Shown here one piece after another: positions 1 through 8,010 of a stretch of 22,327 nt of DNA (position 1 is the stretch's first letter; each line of letters starts with the position of its first letter). The notes beneath the pieces were generated by a model that saw only the letters and a list, made by a program, of their open reading frames with translations, was not told the origin of the DNA and did not search any database. The stretch covers positions 1-22,327 of the forward strand of contig WJIN01000362.1 of NCBI GenBank assembly GCA_014730295.1, read 5' to 3'. The stretch comes from Promethearchaeota archaeon. Its GTDB lineage: Archaea; Asgardarchaeota; Lokiarchaeia; Sigynarchaeales; SOKP01. Position numbers and translations under genes: made by a program.

Positions 1-24
1 AGTGGGTTCTTTCTTTCGTGTCAT
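1..24 (-). CDS. Possible first codons of a gene leaving the left edge
   Basis: On the minus strand an ATG at 24-22 opens eight codons (M T R K K E P T) that run off the window edge. About 55-65 bases upstream, at 77-92, lies a TATA-like stretch, TTTAAATATATAA on the minus strand, which would suit a promoter divergent from msrB. A purine-rich GAGGAG also lies between them. Eight codons are far too few to name a product, and the call rests on the promoter-like context alone. Confidence 0.25.
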
Positions 25-260
25 CTCTTTTGACTTAATTGCACTTTTTAATCTCCTCTCAATTAGTATAGAGGAACTTATATATTTAAAAGCAGGTAGT
101 CCCTTCAATTAGTAAAACATACTCTGCGAAATTGATCCTCCACCTAAAGGAAGAGGATTTCTTTCGCAATTTGTTAAATTTATAATTTAAGCATAGAATA
201 GACAAAATAGTTATAAATTCCTTATAATTTGGCTTCTTTGCTATTTATTCATTACGATAA

Positions 261-268
261 CATATAAT
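261..268 (+). promoter_or_regulatory. TATA box of msrB
   Basis: CATATAAT lies 28-35 bases before the ATG at 296. This is the archaeal TATA spacing for a nearly leaderless transcript, which supports that start. No Shine-Dalgarno sequence is visible. Confidence 0.5.
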
Positions 269-295
269 TCTTTCATTTTACATACATTATCTGTT

Positions 296-694
296 ATGGA
301 ATCTAAAATGGAAAAATCTGATGATGAGTGGCGAAAAGAATTGAGTGATGATGAGTTCCAAGTACTCCGTAAAAAGGGAACAGAGCCAGCATTTACTGGG
401 AAATATTTAGATCATAAGGATGATGGGATCTATAAATGTGCGGGATGTGGAAATCCGCTTTTTAGTTCAGAAACAAAATTCCATTCCGGGACTGGGTGGC
501 CAAGTTTTTATGAACCCATTGATGAGGAGAATGTTGAAAAGAAGGAAGATTTAACCCATGGTATGCGTAGGACCGAAATTCTTTGTAGTAAGTGCCAAGG
601 ACACCTCGGACATGTTTTCGATGATGGACCTAAACCCACTGGTAAGCGCTATTGTATCAATTCTATTTCGCTGGATTTTGAAAAGAAAGACTAG
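296..694 (+). CDS. msrB: Peptide-methionine (R)-S-oxide reductase MsrB
   Basis: Reduces the R epimer of methionine sulfoxide in oxidised proteins, in the cytoplasm, using thioredoxin-like electron donors. The 132-residue protein is a complete single-domain MsrB. Zinc-binding pairs are C48/C51 and C97/C100; GTGWPSF is at 65-71, [11 protein letters not shown] at 102-112, and the catalytic cysteine is C120 in RYCINS. Length is typical of stand-alone MsrB. The ATG at 296 fits the TATA box at 261-268; a second in-frame ATG at 308 is possible. It appears to be transcribed alone, with a T-rich stretch right after the stop. A ferric-reductase-like membrane protein near 20 kb belongs to a fold that includes the MsrPQ partner MsrQ, but the distance argues against a direct link. 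Family assignment is secure. Confidence 0.95.
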   Translation: MESKMEKSDDEWRKELSDDEFQVLRKKGTEPAFTGKYLDHKDDGIYKCAGCGNPLFSSETKFHSGTGWPSFYEPIDEENVEKKEDLTHGMRRTEILCSKCQGHLGHVFDDGPKPTGKRYCINSISLDFEKKD

Positions 695-717
695 TTTTTT
701 TATTTCTTATTTTTTAG
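691..717 (+). terminator. T-rich terminator after msrB
   Basis: Runs of T (CTAGTTTTTTTATTTC, then ATTTTTTAG) begin at the msrB stop codon. Archaeal terminators are typically T-rich without a required hairpin. Confidence 0.45.
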
Positions 718-1021
718 CAGAATTAGTCCGCTGTCTATTCATCTTGATAGATTCAATATTTATCTCAAATCTAATATTTTTATTAGTTCAAAAGCCAAGA
801 AGGTAAATAGAAATTTAGGACTCCTTTTTTTATCACATATAGCTCTCAAAATTGAATTTTATACGATTAAGATTGAAAACTTGAAAAATTAAGTTTAAAA
901 TTTTTAAATGAACCAATCATTTCACTTACCATATACATTTTTTAATAGATTGGCGATTATTTTAGTTTAAAATGCAGTTTTAACTCTAAAAATATTTAAT
1001 AAAAATAATAAAGAATCAAAA
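695..1021. other. Intergenic stretch with the epimerase promoter
   Basis: This 327-base stretch holds the msrB terminator and, at 990-999, an AAATATTTAA box about 25 bases before the ATG at 1022. Short open frames overlapping the end of msrB have no recognisable content. I see nothing else. Confidence 0.5.
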
Positions 1022-1987
1022 ATGATCCCAAAAATAATATTAACAGGTGCCTTTGGAAATGTAGGACAAAGAACCCTGAAGGAGCTTCTTACTCAAGATT
1101 ATGACGTAACTTGCTTTGACCTTAAAAATGAACATAATGTAGATACCCATGAGAAATTATTAGAGGGGTTAGAATTCGAAACTATCTGGGGAGATTTAAC
1201 CAATCCAGGAGAAGTGAACAAAGCGGTTAAAGGATGTGATTGTATCATCCATCTTGCAGCTATAATTCCCCCCTTAAGTGAGTCTAAGCCCGAATTAGCC
1301 AAAAAAGTAAATATTGAAGGGACTCGAAATCTTATAAACGCCGCGAAAACATTATCAGAAAAACCTAGATTCATAATGGCAAGTTCGATAAGCGTGTTTG
1401 GACCTACTATGCATTTAGAACCTCCGGTGACGTTAGATTATCCTTTGAATCCTTCCAATACGTATTCGAACACCAAAGTAGAGGCCGAAAAAATTGTGAG
1501 AGAGAGCGGTCTTGATTGGCTAATATTACGGCTCTCGGCTGTATCGGTCGAAGAAATCCAATTAGAATTCGATCCCATCCTTTACGAAATCCCTCTTGAA
1601 CAACGTATCGAATTTGTTGCCTCAAGAGATTGTGGAATTGCATTTACCAATGCGGTTAGTCTTGAGGAAACGGGGAAGATCTTTCTAATTGGGGGTGGTG
1701 AAGGATGTCAAGTTCTCGAACGAGAATATTTGGAAAAGTTTTTCGATGCGTTTGGATTACCAATGCTCCCAGATAAAGCTTTTAAACAACCTACGGAAAA
1801 AGATGAGTGGTATAACATAGATTGGATTGAGACTACAGAATCTCAAAAAATACTCAATTTTCAAAATGAAACCTTTGATGAATATATCGCGAGAATGAAG
1901 AAAAAATTCCGTTGGCAAAGATTGGGCATAAAAATGATCTCTCCCTTAGTCAAGAGAACGTTAGTGAAAAAATCCCCCTATACATGA
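1022..1987 (+). CDS. NAD-dependent epimerase/dehydratase (extended SDR)
   Basis: A 321-residue extended short-chain dehydrogenase/reductase, a family that mostly acts on nucleotide sugars or related hydroxy compounds in the cytoplasm. The Rossmann glycine motif TGAFGNVG is at residues 8-15. An acidic residue after strand 2 (D33) favours NAD. HLAA (77-80) and the catalytic set S121/S122, Y148 and K152 (YSNTK) are present. The C-terminal substrate-binding half is less conserved and does not reveal the substrate. The C-terminus ends in a basic stretch rich in Lys and Arg. An AT-rich TATA-like box at 990-999 lies 23-32 bases before the ATG. The gene stands alone and T-runs follow its stop. Candidates such as UDP-glucose 4-epimerase-like or 3-beta-HSD-like enzymes cannot be separated by eye. 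Confidence 0.85.
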   Translation: MIPKIILTGAFGNVGQRTLKELLTQDYDVTCFDLKNEHNVDTHEKLLEGLEFETIWGDLTNPGEVNKAVKGCDCIIHLAAIIPPLSESKPELAKKVNIEGTRNLINAAKTLSEKPRFIMASSISVFGPTMHLEPPVTLDYPLNPSNTYSNTKVEAEKIVRESGLDWLILRLSAVSVEEIQLEFDPILYEIPLEQRIEFVASRDCGIAFTNAVSLEETGKIFLIGGGEGCQVLEREYLEKFFDAFGLPMLPDKAFKQPTEKDEWYNIDWIETTESQKILNFQNETFDEYIARMKKKFRWQRLGIKMISPLVKRTLVKKSPYT

Positions 1988-2575
1988 TTCTAAAGTAATT
2001 TTTTTCATTTTTTTTTCTATCTTCAAAATCCTTAGCTGTCAATGAATTATATTTATTTAATACGGTCTGACGTTTGTCTAACTCTTGCTCATGAGTTTTC
2101 AGAACTTTATTTGAATTCAATTCAGTTCTAATGCAATCCTTCTATGAGCGAGGTTTTCTCATCTACTGAGATATAATTTGTCAACTTCAGAAAAATTTTT
2201 GAGAGACATAAATAATTTAAGATTCTGAAAAATTGATTTTATGATAATATTTTGAGGAAGTTATGTTTATTAAACCCCCCTCTTCTTATGGAGAACGATT
2301 TTTTTAGATTTTTTAATATTCTTTCACCTCATCATTAAGAAATAGAATCATTTTGAAAATATGTGTCTAGTTCTTATCCATTTTCTTTCCCAATTGATAA
2401 TACTCCTCATCCTCAAATAAGTTTTAATTTAGATTTTTCATATTTTTTCATATAACTATTTCCAGAACCTTATTTTCTAAACTTTTTTTAGTCACAGTAA
2501 AAATTTTTAAATATTGTTCAATCTAATTATTATTGATTATCACTCTTTGACTCACTTTTGACAGTTGAGTATACT
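1988..2575. other. Gene-free AT-rich stretch
   Basis: This 588-base stretch starts with strong T-runs (about 1995-2020), a likely terminator for the upstream gene. It ends with a TATA-like TTTTAAATATT near 2505-2515, which would start a transcript some 30-40 bases before the Lrp-type gene. A 14-codon open frame at 2263-2307 sits behind a GAGGAAG, but nothing else supports it. No RNA gene or gene relic was recognised in either strand. Confidence 0.5.
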
Positions 2576-3028
2576 ATGAGAAAAGATATTGACGATATTG
2601 ACCGCGATATAATTCGCATCTTGCAAGATAATGCCCGGACGTCCTATAGGGAAATCCAAGACAAGTTAGGTATTTCCATCGGAACGATTCATAATCGAAT
2701 CGCCAAATTAAAGGACAAAGACATCATCGAAGGTTATACAATCCGTCTAAATAATACCAAATTGGGTTATAAGCTTACTTTTCTCATCCGGATGCAGATT
2801 AATGGAAAGCATACTGAAGAGATTTTGAGCGAGATACGCGATAGACCCGAAGTGTGTTCTATCTTTCATACTACTGGAGAACAATCGGCCGCACTTATCT
2901 GTAGATTCAAAGAATCTGATGATGTGCACAAATTTATACGAGAACTTAACGAGAAAGAATATATCACACGAACAGTCTCCAATATGGTGCTTAAAGAGTA
3001 TAAGAATACCGCATTCGTACAAATCTAA
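2576..3028 (+). CDS. Lrp/AsnC-family transcription regulator
   Basis: A 150-residue protein with the Lrp/AsnC layout. An N-terminal winged helix-turn-helix (about residues 5-52, opening DIDDIDRDIIRILQDNAR with recognition helix region IGTIHNRIAKL) is followed by a RAM ligand-binding domain (about 65-145). Such proteins form dimers or octamers and sense amino acids or related small molecules. I prefer the ATG at 2576 because it sits directly before the conserved N-terminus; an in-frame TTG at 2558 would add six residues. The gene lies upstream of the actin-family pseudogene on the same strand, about 100 bases away. Nothing shows that it regulates that locus. The effector is unknown. Confidence 0.9.
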   Translation: MRKDIDDIDRDIIRILQDNARTSYREIQDKLGISIGTIHNRIAKLKDKDIIEGYTIRLNNTKLGYKLTFLIRMQINGKHTEEILSEIRDRPEVCSIFHTTGEQSAALICRFKESDDVHKFIRELNEKEYITRTVSNMVLKEYKNTAFVQI

Positions 3029-3132
3029 TCGGAAATAAATCAGAACAGTTTTAAGTCCTATTGTGTAATATTTTTAACAACTTACAATGCAGTATATCCA
3101 TAATTAAATAACCAATTGTATTCTTCTTCAAA

Positions 3133-4071
3133 TTGAATCATACAGCGAATAAAGGTCCTATCATAGATTTGGGAAGTTATAGCATTAAGATGGGGCAGGC
3201 AAGCTTTAAAACTCCCGAAATCTCGATTAGGGCCCTGTTTGGAGGCTCTGAGGATTCAAATGAAACCATTTTTGGAGATGTTGTCCTTCAGGAACATTAT
3301 ATCCCTGAACCCCCGATAGAGTATAAATGGGATATCATTCAGATGAAATGGGATAAGTTAGTCAAACAATTCACAAATATTTTCGAAGGAGAACTAAAGA
3401 TCTCCTGAAATAAGCGGGATGTGTCTTCTCTCATCTTTTTCAATGGGATGTTACAGCCCACAGAATAAGTAAAACGCTGGTATGACCTATTTCTTTGTAC
3501 ATTTAAGTTTAGGGAAGTGGCTGTAATCGAAGTTACAGAACGTGTTTTTTTCCACGCCAAAACGGATGTAGCTCTAGTGGAGGATATTGGCTACAAATCA
3601 ACTCGGCTCGCGCCGTATTATATGGGCTATAAGATGTCTCACGCAGTATTGTCAGAACTTCTTGGAGGTAGGGAAGTTCAAAAATTTGATGACATTACAA
3701 TTTTGATTAACCCTTATAGATTGCACTGAAAACTGTCTCCTTCTCCGCTCTCCGAACTGATTATCAAAACAATAGAATACTGTGATGAAGATTTACACGA
3801 AAATTTATATGAAAATATCATTCTTACTGGATGGAATGCGTACATACCGGATTTAGCGAATATTCTTAAGAAGGATGTAAAAAAATCTAGGCCACATCAG
3901 TCAATTCACATATTTTCTCCCATCAATGAATATTATAATTGGTACTGTGCCTCTGAAATTGCTCGACAAGCACTTAAAAATCCCAGATTGATTAGTTTTG
4001 TATCCCCGCAAGAATTTGAAGAGAATCCAAATACGATTTATTATCCAAGGATTATGAGAGAATCCTTTTGA
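3133..4071 (+). pseudogene. Actin-family pseudogene with three in-frame stops
   Basis: One frame read through three stops (TGA 3406-3408, TAA 3466-3468, TGA 3727-3729) follows actin almost end to end. Phosphate loop 1 is recognisable as IIDLGSYSIKMG, then YIPEPPIEYKWDIIQMKWDKL matches the actin block around YPIEHGIVTNWDDMEKIW. After the first two stops, VAVIEV and APYYMGYKMSHAVLSELLGG match actin YVAIQAV and [20 protein letters not shown]. After the third, IEYCDEDLHENLYENIILTG matches [20 protein letters not shown], and the end RESF matches actin's RKCF. Read through, it has 309 sense codons against about 375 in actin. Roughly 60-65 residues are missing around subdomain 4, near 3690-3740. The nucleotide-binding motifs are eroded: TGG is TGW, and loop 2 is EDIG. 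There is no ATG at the front (TTG at 3133), and the last segment has no usable start. A point-mutated, internally deleted actin relative fits best. Neighbouring genes use TGA and TAA as ordinary stops, which argues against recoding. Confidence 0.8.
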
Positions 4072-4109
4072 AAATTGCAGCCTTAAATTAATAACGAGTG
4101 TTTAAGAAA

Positions 4110-4122
4110 GAAATAGATAAAT
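4110..4122 (+). promoter_or_regulatory. TATA-like box before the profilin-like gene
   Basis: ATAGATAAATATA lies about 57-69 bases before the ATG at 4179. It would place transcription start near 4145, inside the upstream in-frame extension. This argues for the ATG at 4179 over the GTG at 4098 or the ATG at 4125. Confidence 0.35.
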
Positions 4123-4178
4123 ATATGTTTTTTTCAATAAAGCATACCCTTAAACGCTTAGTCTCTATTATAGATATT

Positions 4179-4559
4179 ATGAAAGAAATAAAAAATATAA
4201 TTGATAATTTGGGAAATGATTCGTTGGAAAATAATATTGGTCTTGCGGGCGTTGCGGTCTTATCCGACTCGAGGGAATTAATTCACCAAACCAGTAATTG
4301 GGATTTAAATAATTTACAAACAGCAATAGCGAGTATTATCGAAGGGGATTCTTCATTTATATTAAATGATACCGAATTTAGTATTGTGGAGAAAACAACA
4401 GAAGGAATTATCGCAACTAATCCTAACGGAAAAGGCTATGTATTGTTTGTCCCCTTCCAAGGTGGAGTACTATTTTCTTATGCTATGCCTCACGCAGATC
4501 CCAAACAGGGACTGGAATTTCTTAAAAAATATGCTAAGGAATTAGATGGGAAAGTTTAA
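4179..4559 (+). CDS. Profilin-like small protein (candidate)
   Basis: Starting at 4179 the product has 126 residues, the size of a profilin; the frame could open earlier, at 4125 or at GTG 4098. Residues 21-36 (GLAGVAVLSDSRELIH) resemble the first profilin strands. Residues 64-100 (DTEFSIVEKTTEGIIAT, then NGKGYVLFV and QGGVLFSYA) follow the profilin order of a self-probing sheet, a GK-x-G turn and a final sheet. The last 20 residues form a helix around FLKKYAKEL, where profilins carry their C-terminal actin-contact helix. Profilins bind monomeric actin and control its polymerisation, and Asgard archaea are known to encode functional ones. Lying just after an actin-family relic strengthens the call. 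The main alternative is a Roadblock/LC7 domain, which also begins with a G-x-x-GVAV strand and is frequent in Asgard genomes. Similarity is weak and read by eye. Confidence 0.55.
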   Translation: MKEIKNIIDNLGNDSLENNIGLAGVAVLSDSRELIHQTSNWDLNNLQTAIASIIEGDSSFILNDTEFSIVEKTTEGIIATNPNGKGYVLFVPFQGGVLFSYAMPHADPKQGLEFLKKYAKELDGKV

Positions 4560-4769
4560 TTTTACCGACTAGACGATACGGGCAACAAGATAGATGTTAA
4601 TCATCTAATCAAATCAAATTTCAAAAATCTGATTCTCTTGCTACAGCTAATAATAAGAAAAAAATTAGTTCTCAAGATTTATATAAAAATGATCTCCATA
4701 TCAAAAAATTTTTTATATCCCTAGAATTATATTTCAATATTACAGTAAACTTAACAAAATTTCAAAAAA

Positions 4770-4774
4770 GTGAT
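4770..4774 (+). promoter_or_regulatory. Short Shine-Dalgarno-like site before the thermosome
   Basis: GTGAT, part of the archaeal GGTGATC consensus, ends five bases before the ATG at 4780. TATA-like boxes lie further up (about 4709-4718 and 4724-4735). This gene therefore likely has a 20-40 base leader, unlike most genes here. Confidence 0.35.
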
Positions 4775-4779
4775 ACAAT

Positions 4780-6372
4780 ATGTCAAATGTTCCAATAATC
4801 GTTCTTAGAGAAGGAACTGAAACGAAGAGAGATAGAGAAGCACGCACACAGAATATTCGAGCAATGATGGCGATTACCGAAGCCGTAAAGAGTACGATGG
4901 GTCCAAAAGGTATGGATAAAATGTTGGTGGACTCCTTAGGTGATGTGACTATTACCAATGACGGTGCGGAAATTCTCGACCAATTAGATATTGAGAATGT
5001 CGCTGCCATCATGATGGTAAATCTAGCGAAATCCGTCGATAAGGAAGTGGGTGATGGTACCACCTCTGCCGTCATTTTCTGCGCAAAACTATTAGAAAAT
5101 GCGCTTGAACTAATTGAGCAAGATATCCATCCTAAACCAATTACACAAGGATATAAATTAGCCGCAGACAAGTCCGTAGAGATTTTAAACGAAATCAAAG
5201 AAACTATTTCTCCGGATGATGAGAAAGTACTTTTAGGAGCGGCAATTACATCAATGAATTCCAAGGATATTGCAGCCGTGAAGGAATATTTCGCAAAGCT
5301 CGCCTTAAAAGCAGTTCGGAGCGTCGCTGAACGAAATAATGAGGGTCCTTTATTTGATCAAATTGACAACATCAAAATCATAAAAGCACCCGGTAAATCT
5401 CTCCAAGATTCTGAATTAATCGATGGGGTATATATTGATAAAGACAAAGTAAGCTCAAACATGCCCGACACCTTAACGGATGTAAAGATTGCGGTCATTC
5501 GAAAGAAACTGGAAATCCACAAAGGAGAATACGACTCACAGATCCAAATTAAAAATCCCGAAGATATCCAAAAATTCTTAGACCAAGAAAAGAAAACCTT
5601 ACAAGGCTATTTAGAATACTTTAAAGCGCTGGATGTCAATATGGTGGTAAATTCCCAATCAATCTCTGATAAGTTTGGCGCCATGCTCGGAAGAGAGGGG
5701 ATTGCTGCCATTAAGAGCTTAGGTGATAAAGATATCGAAGCCGTACTGAATGCGACTGGTGCTATCATGATCGACGACTTGAAAGATCTAACCGCAGAGA
5801 GCCTCGGATATGCGAAAAAGGTAAAATTTGAAAAAATCGGAGATTCTGATTACACTTTATTCTCTGGATGTGAAAATCCACGATCCGTTGCAATTCTTTT
5901 GAAAGGTGGTCTTGAAAAGATTTTAAATACTGCAGAAATCGCGTTACATGATGTTATCAGCATTCTAGCGAAAATTATCGATACGAAAACTGTGGTCGCT
6001 GGTGGCGGGGCGGGATGGCTTGAGATTGCCAAGCGCTTACGTGCATACGCAAACGAAATCGGTGGAAAAGAACAGCTTGCAGTTCAAGCGTTTGCTACAG
6101 CTTTAGAAGAAATCCCACGCACATTAATTCGAAACGCGGGATTAGACGAGATCGAGCGCATGACCGAACTTCGTGCTGCCCATAAAACACCTGAAGATAA
6201 ATGGGTGGGTATAGACACGATTACAGATACCATTCAAAACAATTATGAACACGGAATCGTAGAGCCCTCAGTACTCATCAAACATATCGTCGAATCAGGA
6301 AGCGAATTAGCTCGATTGATCCTCAGGGTCGATAGAATCATCAACGCAAAAGGATCGAAAGAATCCGAATAA
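4780..6372 (+). CDS. ths: Thermosome subunit (group II chaperonin)
   Basis: ATP-driven cytosolic folding machine that forms two stacked eight- or nine-fold rings with a built-in lid. The 530-residue length is typical. Hallmarks are GPKGMDKML at 41-49, NDGAEIL at 60-66, and GDGTTS at 91-96 with the catalytic aspartate. The second equatorial half has GGGAGWLEIAKRL from 408, EQLAVQAFATALEEIPRTL, and ELRAAH. Two differences from common archaeal subunits stand out. The segment usually GGGAxExE is GGGAGWLE, so the first glutamate is tryptophan. The C-terminus ends in NAKGSKESE, without the Gly-Gly-Met-rich tail seen in many thermosomes. The middle (apical) domain is more divergent than the equatorial parts. 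It is transcribed alone, with strong T-runs after the stop. Other subunits, if any, lie outside the window. Confidence 0.95.
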   Translation: MSNVPIIVLREGTETKRDREARTQNIRAMMAITEAVKSTMGPKGMDKMLVDSLGDVTITNDGAEILDQLDIENVAAIMMVNLAKSVDKEVGDGTTSAVIFCAKLLENALELIEQDIHPKPITQGYKLAADKSVEILNEIKETISPDDEKVLLGAAITSMNSKDIAAVKEYFAKLALKAVRSVAERNNEGPLFDQIDNIKIIKAPGKSLQDSELIDGVYIDKDKVSSNMPDTLTDVKIAVIRKKLEIHKGEYDSQIQIKNPEDIQKFLDQEKKTLQGYLEYFKALDVNMVVNSQSISDKFGAMLGREGIAAIKSLGDKDIEAVLNATGAIMIDDLKDLTAESLGYAKKVKFEKIGDSDYTLFSGCENPRSVAILLKGGLEKILNTAEIALHDVISILAKIIDTKTVVAGGGAGWLEIAKRLRAYANEIGGKEQLAVQAFATALEEIPRTLIRNAGLDEIERMTELRAAHKTPEDKWVGIDTITDTIQNNYEHGIVEPSVLIKHIVESGSELARLILRVDRIINAKGSKESE

Positions 6373-6434
6373 TTCTTTATTTTTTTAGTTTTTTTATTTC
6401 TCATATCTTACTTTTGTTGATTATACTTTTTTTT
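6373..6434 (+). terminator. T-rich terminator after the thermosome
   Basis: Several runs of six to eight T (TTTATTTTTTTAG, GTTTTTTTATTTC, and CTTTTTTTT near 6427-6434) follow the stop codon directly, the usual form of an archaeal terminator. Confidence 0.5.
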
Positions 6435-6446
6435 AAAAGCTCTCGA

Positions 6447-6456
6447 TTATATATTT
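6447..6456 (+). promoter_or_regulatory. TATA box of the creatininase-family gene
   Basis: TTATATATTT is centred about 36 bases before the ATG at 6488. It supports that start over the adjacent TTG and implies a leader of only a few bases. Confidence 0.45.
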
Positions 6457-6487
6457 TTATTAAGACCATTCTCAAAAGATCTTATTG

Positions 6488-7342
6488 ATGGATCGTAAAT
6501 ATATAGAATTTATAAATTCTAAGCCTAATGAAATTAAAAAATTGGTAATGAGAAACTCGATAGCGTACGTTCCATTTGGCGCGCTAGAGTGGCATGGAAA
6601 ACATAATGTAGTGGGGGTCGACAGCATAAAAGCGTCATACATTTGTAAAAAATGCATAGAAATCACTGGAGGAGTTCTCTTCCCTTGCATAAATTATGGC
6701 GCATTTGATACAATGAGGTTTCCTTTTACTTTGCACTTTAAAAAGCGCCGATTGAAAAAGATAACCAAAAAGATAGCTAACCAATTATACGAGATGGGTT
6801 TTCAGATAATAATCTTTCTTACGGGGCATTATCCTAGATCTCAAATAAACTCTTTAAAGAAAGTATCTCAAAAAATCTCGAAAAAATATCAAGACTGTTT
6901 CGCATTAGGGATCCCCGAATATTATCTGGTGCCGGACTTAGATTATTTTGGGGATCACGCCGCCGAGTGGGAAACTTCCATAATGCTCGCAATTGATGAG
7001 AGTTTGGTAGATTTAAATAATTTACCCACCAATCTCTCTTTTTCGGAACGAGCTCAAGGGCACGGAATTTTAGGAAAAGATCCACACATCTATGCATCCA
7101 AGGAGAAGGGTGAAAAAATTCTTACCCAGATCATTCGGAGATTAACTACTGCGGTTCTGGAAGTACAGAATACAGACTCTATTCAGCCATTTGATGATAT
7201 TTATTCGAATTTTGAAAAAATCAAAAGCCAGCATAAATCCATAAAAGAGATTTTTAGGATATATGGAGTTGAAAATAAAAAGCAAGGATTTGAATATCTG
7301 AAATGGTTGATTTTTAGGAGAAAAAAATATAATCCAAAATAA
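6488..7342 (+). CDS. Creatininase-family metal-dependent amidohydrolase
   Basis: A 284-residue member of the creatininase / creatinine amidohydrolase family, cytosolic hydrolases with a two-metal centre. Archaeal members include FAPy deformylase ArfB of the F420/riboflavin route, and bacterial members include MftE. Likely metal ligands are visible: E34 and H36 in GALEWHGKH, D45 in VGVD, H114 in TGHY, and E162 in the HAAEWETS block. These occupy the positions expected for the family, but the usual GHGGN or GHYEN motif reads GHYPRS here. A normal ligand next to H114 may thus be missing, and the substrate cannot be inferred. The last 60 residues form a basic tail that ends in RRKKYNPK. The gene stands alone, between the thermosome and the convergent TetR gene. 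Family call firm, function open. Confidence 0.8.
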   Translation: MDRKYIEFINSKPNEIKKLVMRNSIAYVPFGALEWHGKHNVVGVDSIKASYICKKCIEITGGVLFPCINYGAFDTMRFPFTLHFKKRRLKKITKKIANQLYEMGFQIIIFLTGHYPRSQINSLKKVSQKISKKYQDCFALGIPEYYLVPDLDYFGDHAAEWETSIMLAIDESLVDLNNLPTNLSFSERAQGHGILGKDPHIYASKEKGEKILTQIIRRLTTAVLEVQNTDSIQPFDDIYSNFEKIKSQHKSIKEIFRIYGVENKKQGFEYLKWLIFRRKKYNPK

Positions 7343-7372
7343 AATTTTGAGGAAAATCGATGAAAAAAATAT

Positions 7373-7972
7373 TTATTTATTCCTTTCTTTGGGATGGGTT
7401 TTCTTAGTTAATCCTTCTAATACAAATTCTATTAGATAATTCAATATCTGCGGAAAATATTCTATTCCCACTTCTTCTTTATGGGTTTCCATAACAATTA
7501 TGGAGGTAAAAATTGCCATAATCATTTCCGCATCAATATCGGCTCTCATTTTCCCTTCCGCTTGCCAATCTTTGACAATCTCAATAAAATGTTCATAAAG
7601 AAAGTCCAACTGTTCCAAATTCTTCTCATCACGATATTGTTGCTCTATTTTAGCAAATATTTCTTTATTATACCATTCCCTAAGTATCGGATTTTCTTTC
7701 ATACCTTCATAGTTTCGATACATCAATTCTTTAATAACCGACTGCGGATCCGCATCAAGGTTTACATTTTCCATGATCCTTTCTTTTAGTTTCTTATTTT
7801 CTTCGAGGAAAATTTCCATAAATAACGCGCTCTTTGAATCAAAGTATATATAAAACGTGCCCGCTGCCATTTCCGCCATCTCCGTTATTTCAGACACTTT
7901 GGTATCCTTATAACTTTTAGAACTAAATAGCTCTTTTCCGCACTTCCATAATGCTTTCCTTTTATCATCCAT
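7373..7972 (-). CDS. TetR/AcrR-family transcription repressor
   Basis: A 199-residue TetR-family regulator. The N-terminal helix-turn-helix (about 8-52) has the family pattern VSEITEMAEMAAGTFYIYF followed by DSKSALFMEIF. The helical remainder is a ligand-binding and dimerisation domain that gives no ligand clue. It is the second gene of an operon with the upstream flavoprotein, 38 bases apart. An AGGAGGA site on the minus strand (7996-8003) is unusually far, 23 bases, from the ATG; an in-frame TAG in between rules out an earlier start near it. The probable operator is the palindrome at 8823-8848 over the operon's TATA box, so self-repression is likely (inference). The flavoprotein would then respond to whatever this regulator binds. 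Confidence 0.9.
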   Translation of the reverse strand: MDDKRKALWKCGKELFSSKSYKDTKVSEITEMAEMAAGTFYIYFDSKSALFMEIFLEENKKLKERIMENVNLDADPQSVIKELMYRNYEGMKENPILREWYNKEIFAKIEQQYRDEKNLEQLDFLYEHFIEIVKDWQAEGKMRADIDAEMIMAIFTSIIVMETHKEEVGIEYFPQILNYLIEFVLEGLTKKTHPKERNK

Positions 7973-8010
7973 CGTATGGTCACTATCCTAATATTTCCTC
8001 CTTATATTTT

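Noticed and set aside
558..806. 82-codon frame overlapping the end of msrB
   Set aside because: Out of frame with a secure gene, no motif, runs through T-rich terminator sequence.
2263..2307. 14-codon peptide behind a GAGGAAG
   Set aside because: Too short and without any context or similarity to support translation.
3406..3729. Recoded stop codons in the actin-like frame
   Set aside because: Both TGA and TAA occur, other genes in the window end in TGA and TAA, and the aligned actin positions show no common residue. Decay is simpler.
3517..3729. A separate small gene starting at GTG 3517
   Set aside because: It is the middle part of the actin-like frame; the matching 5' and 3' parts are in the same frame and the last part has no start codon.
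4098..4178. Longer N-terminus of the profilin-like protein
   Set aside because: The extension is Lys-rich, resembles nothing, and overlaps a TATA-like box; the ATG at 4179 gives a family-sized protein.
4740..5264. 174-codon minus-strand frame over the thermosome gene
   Set aside because: Antisense shadow of a conserved gene; composition is the complement of thermosome codons.
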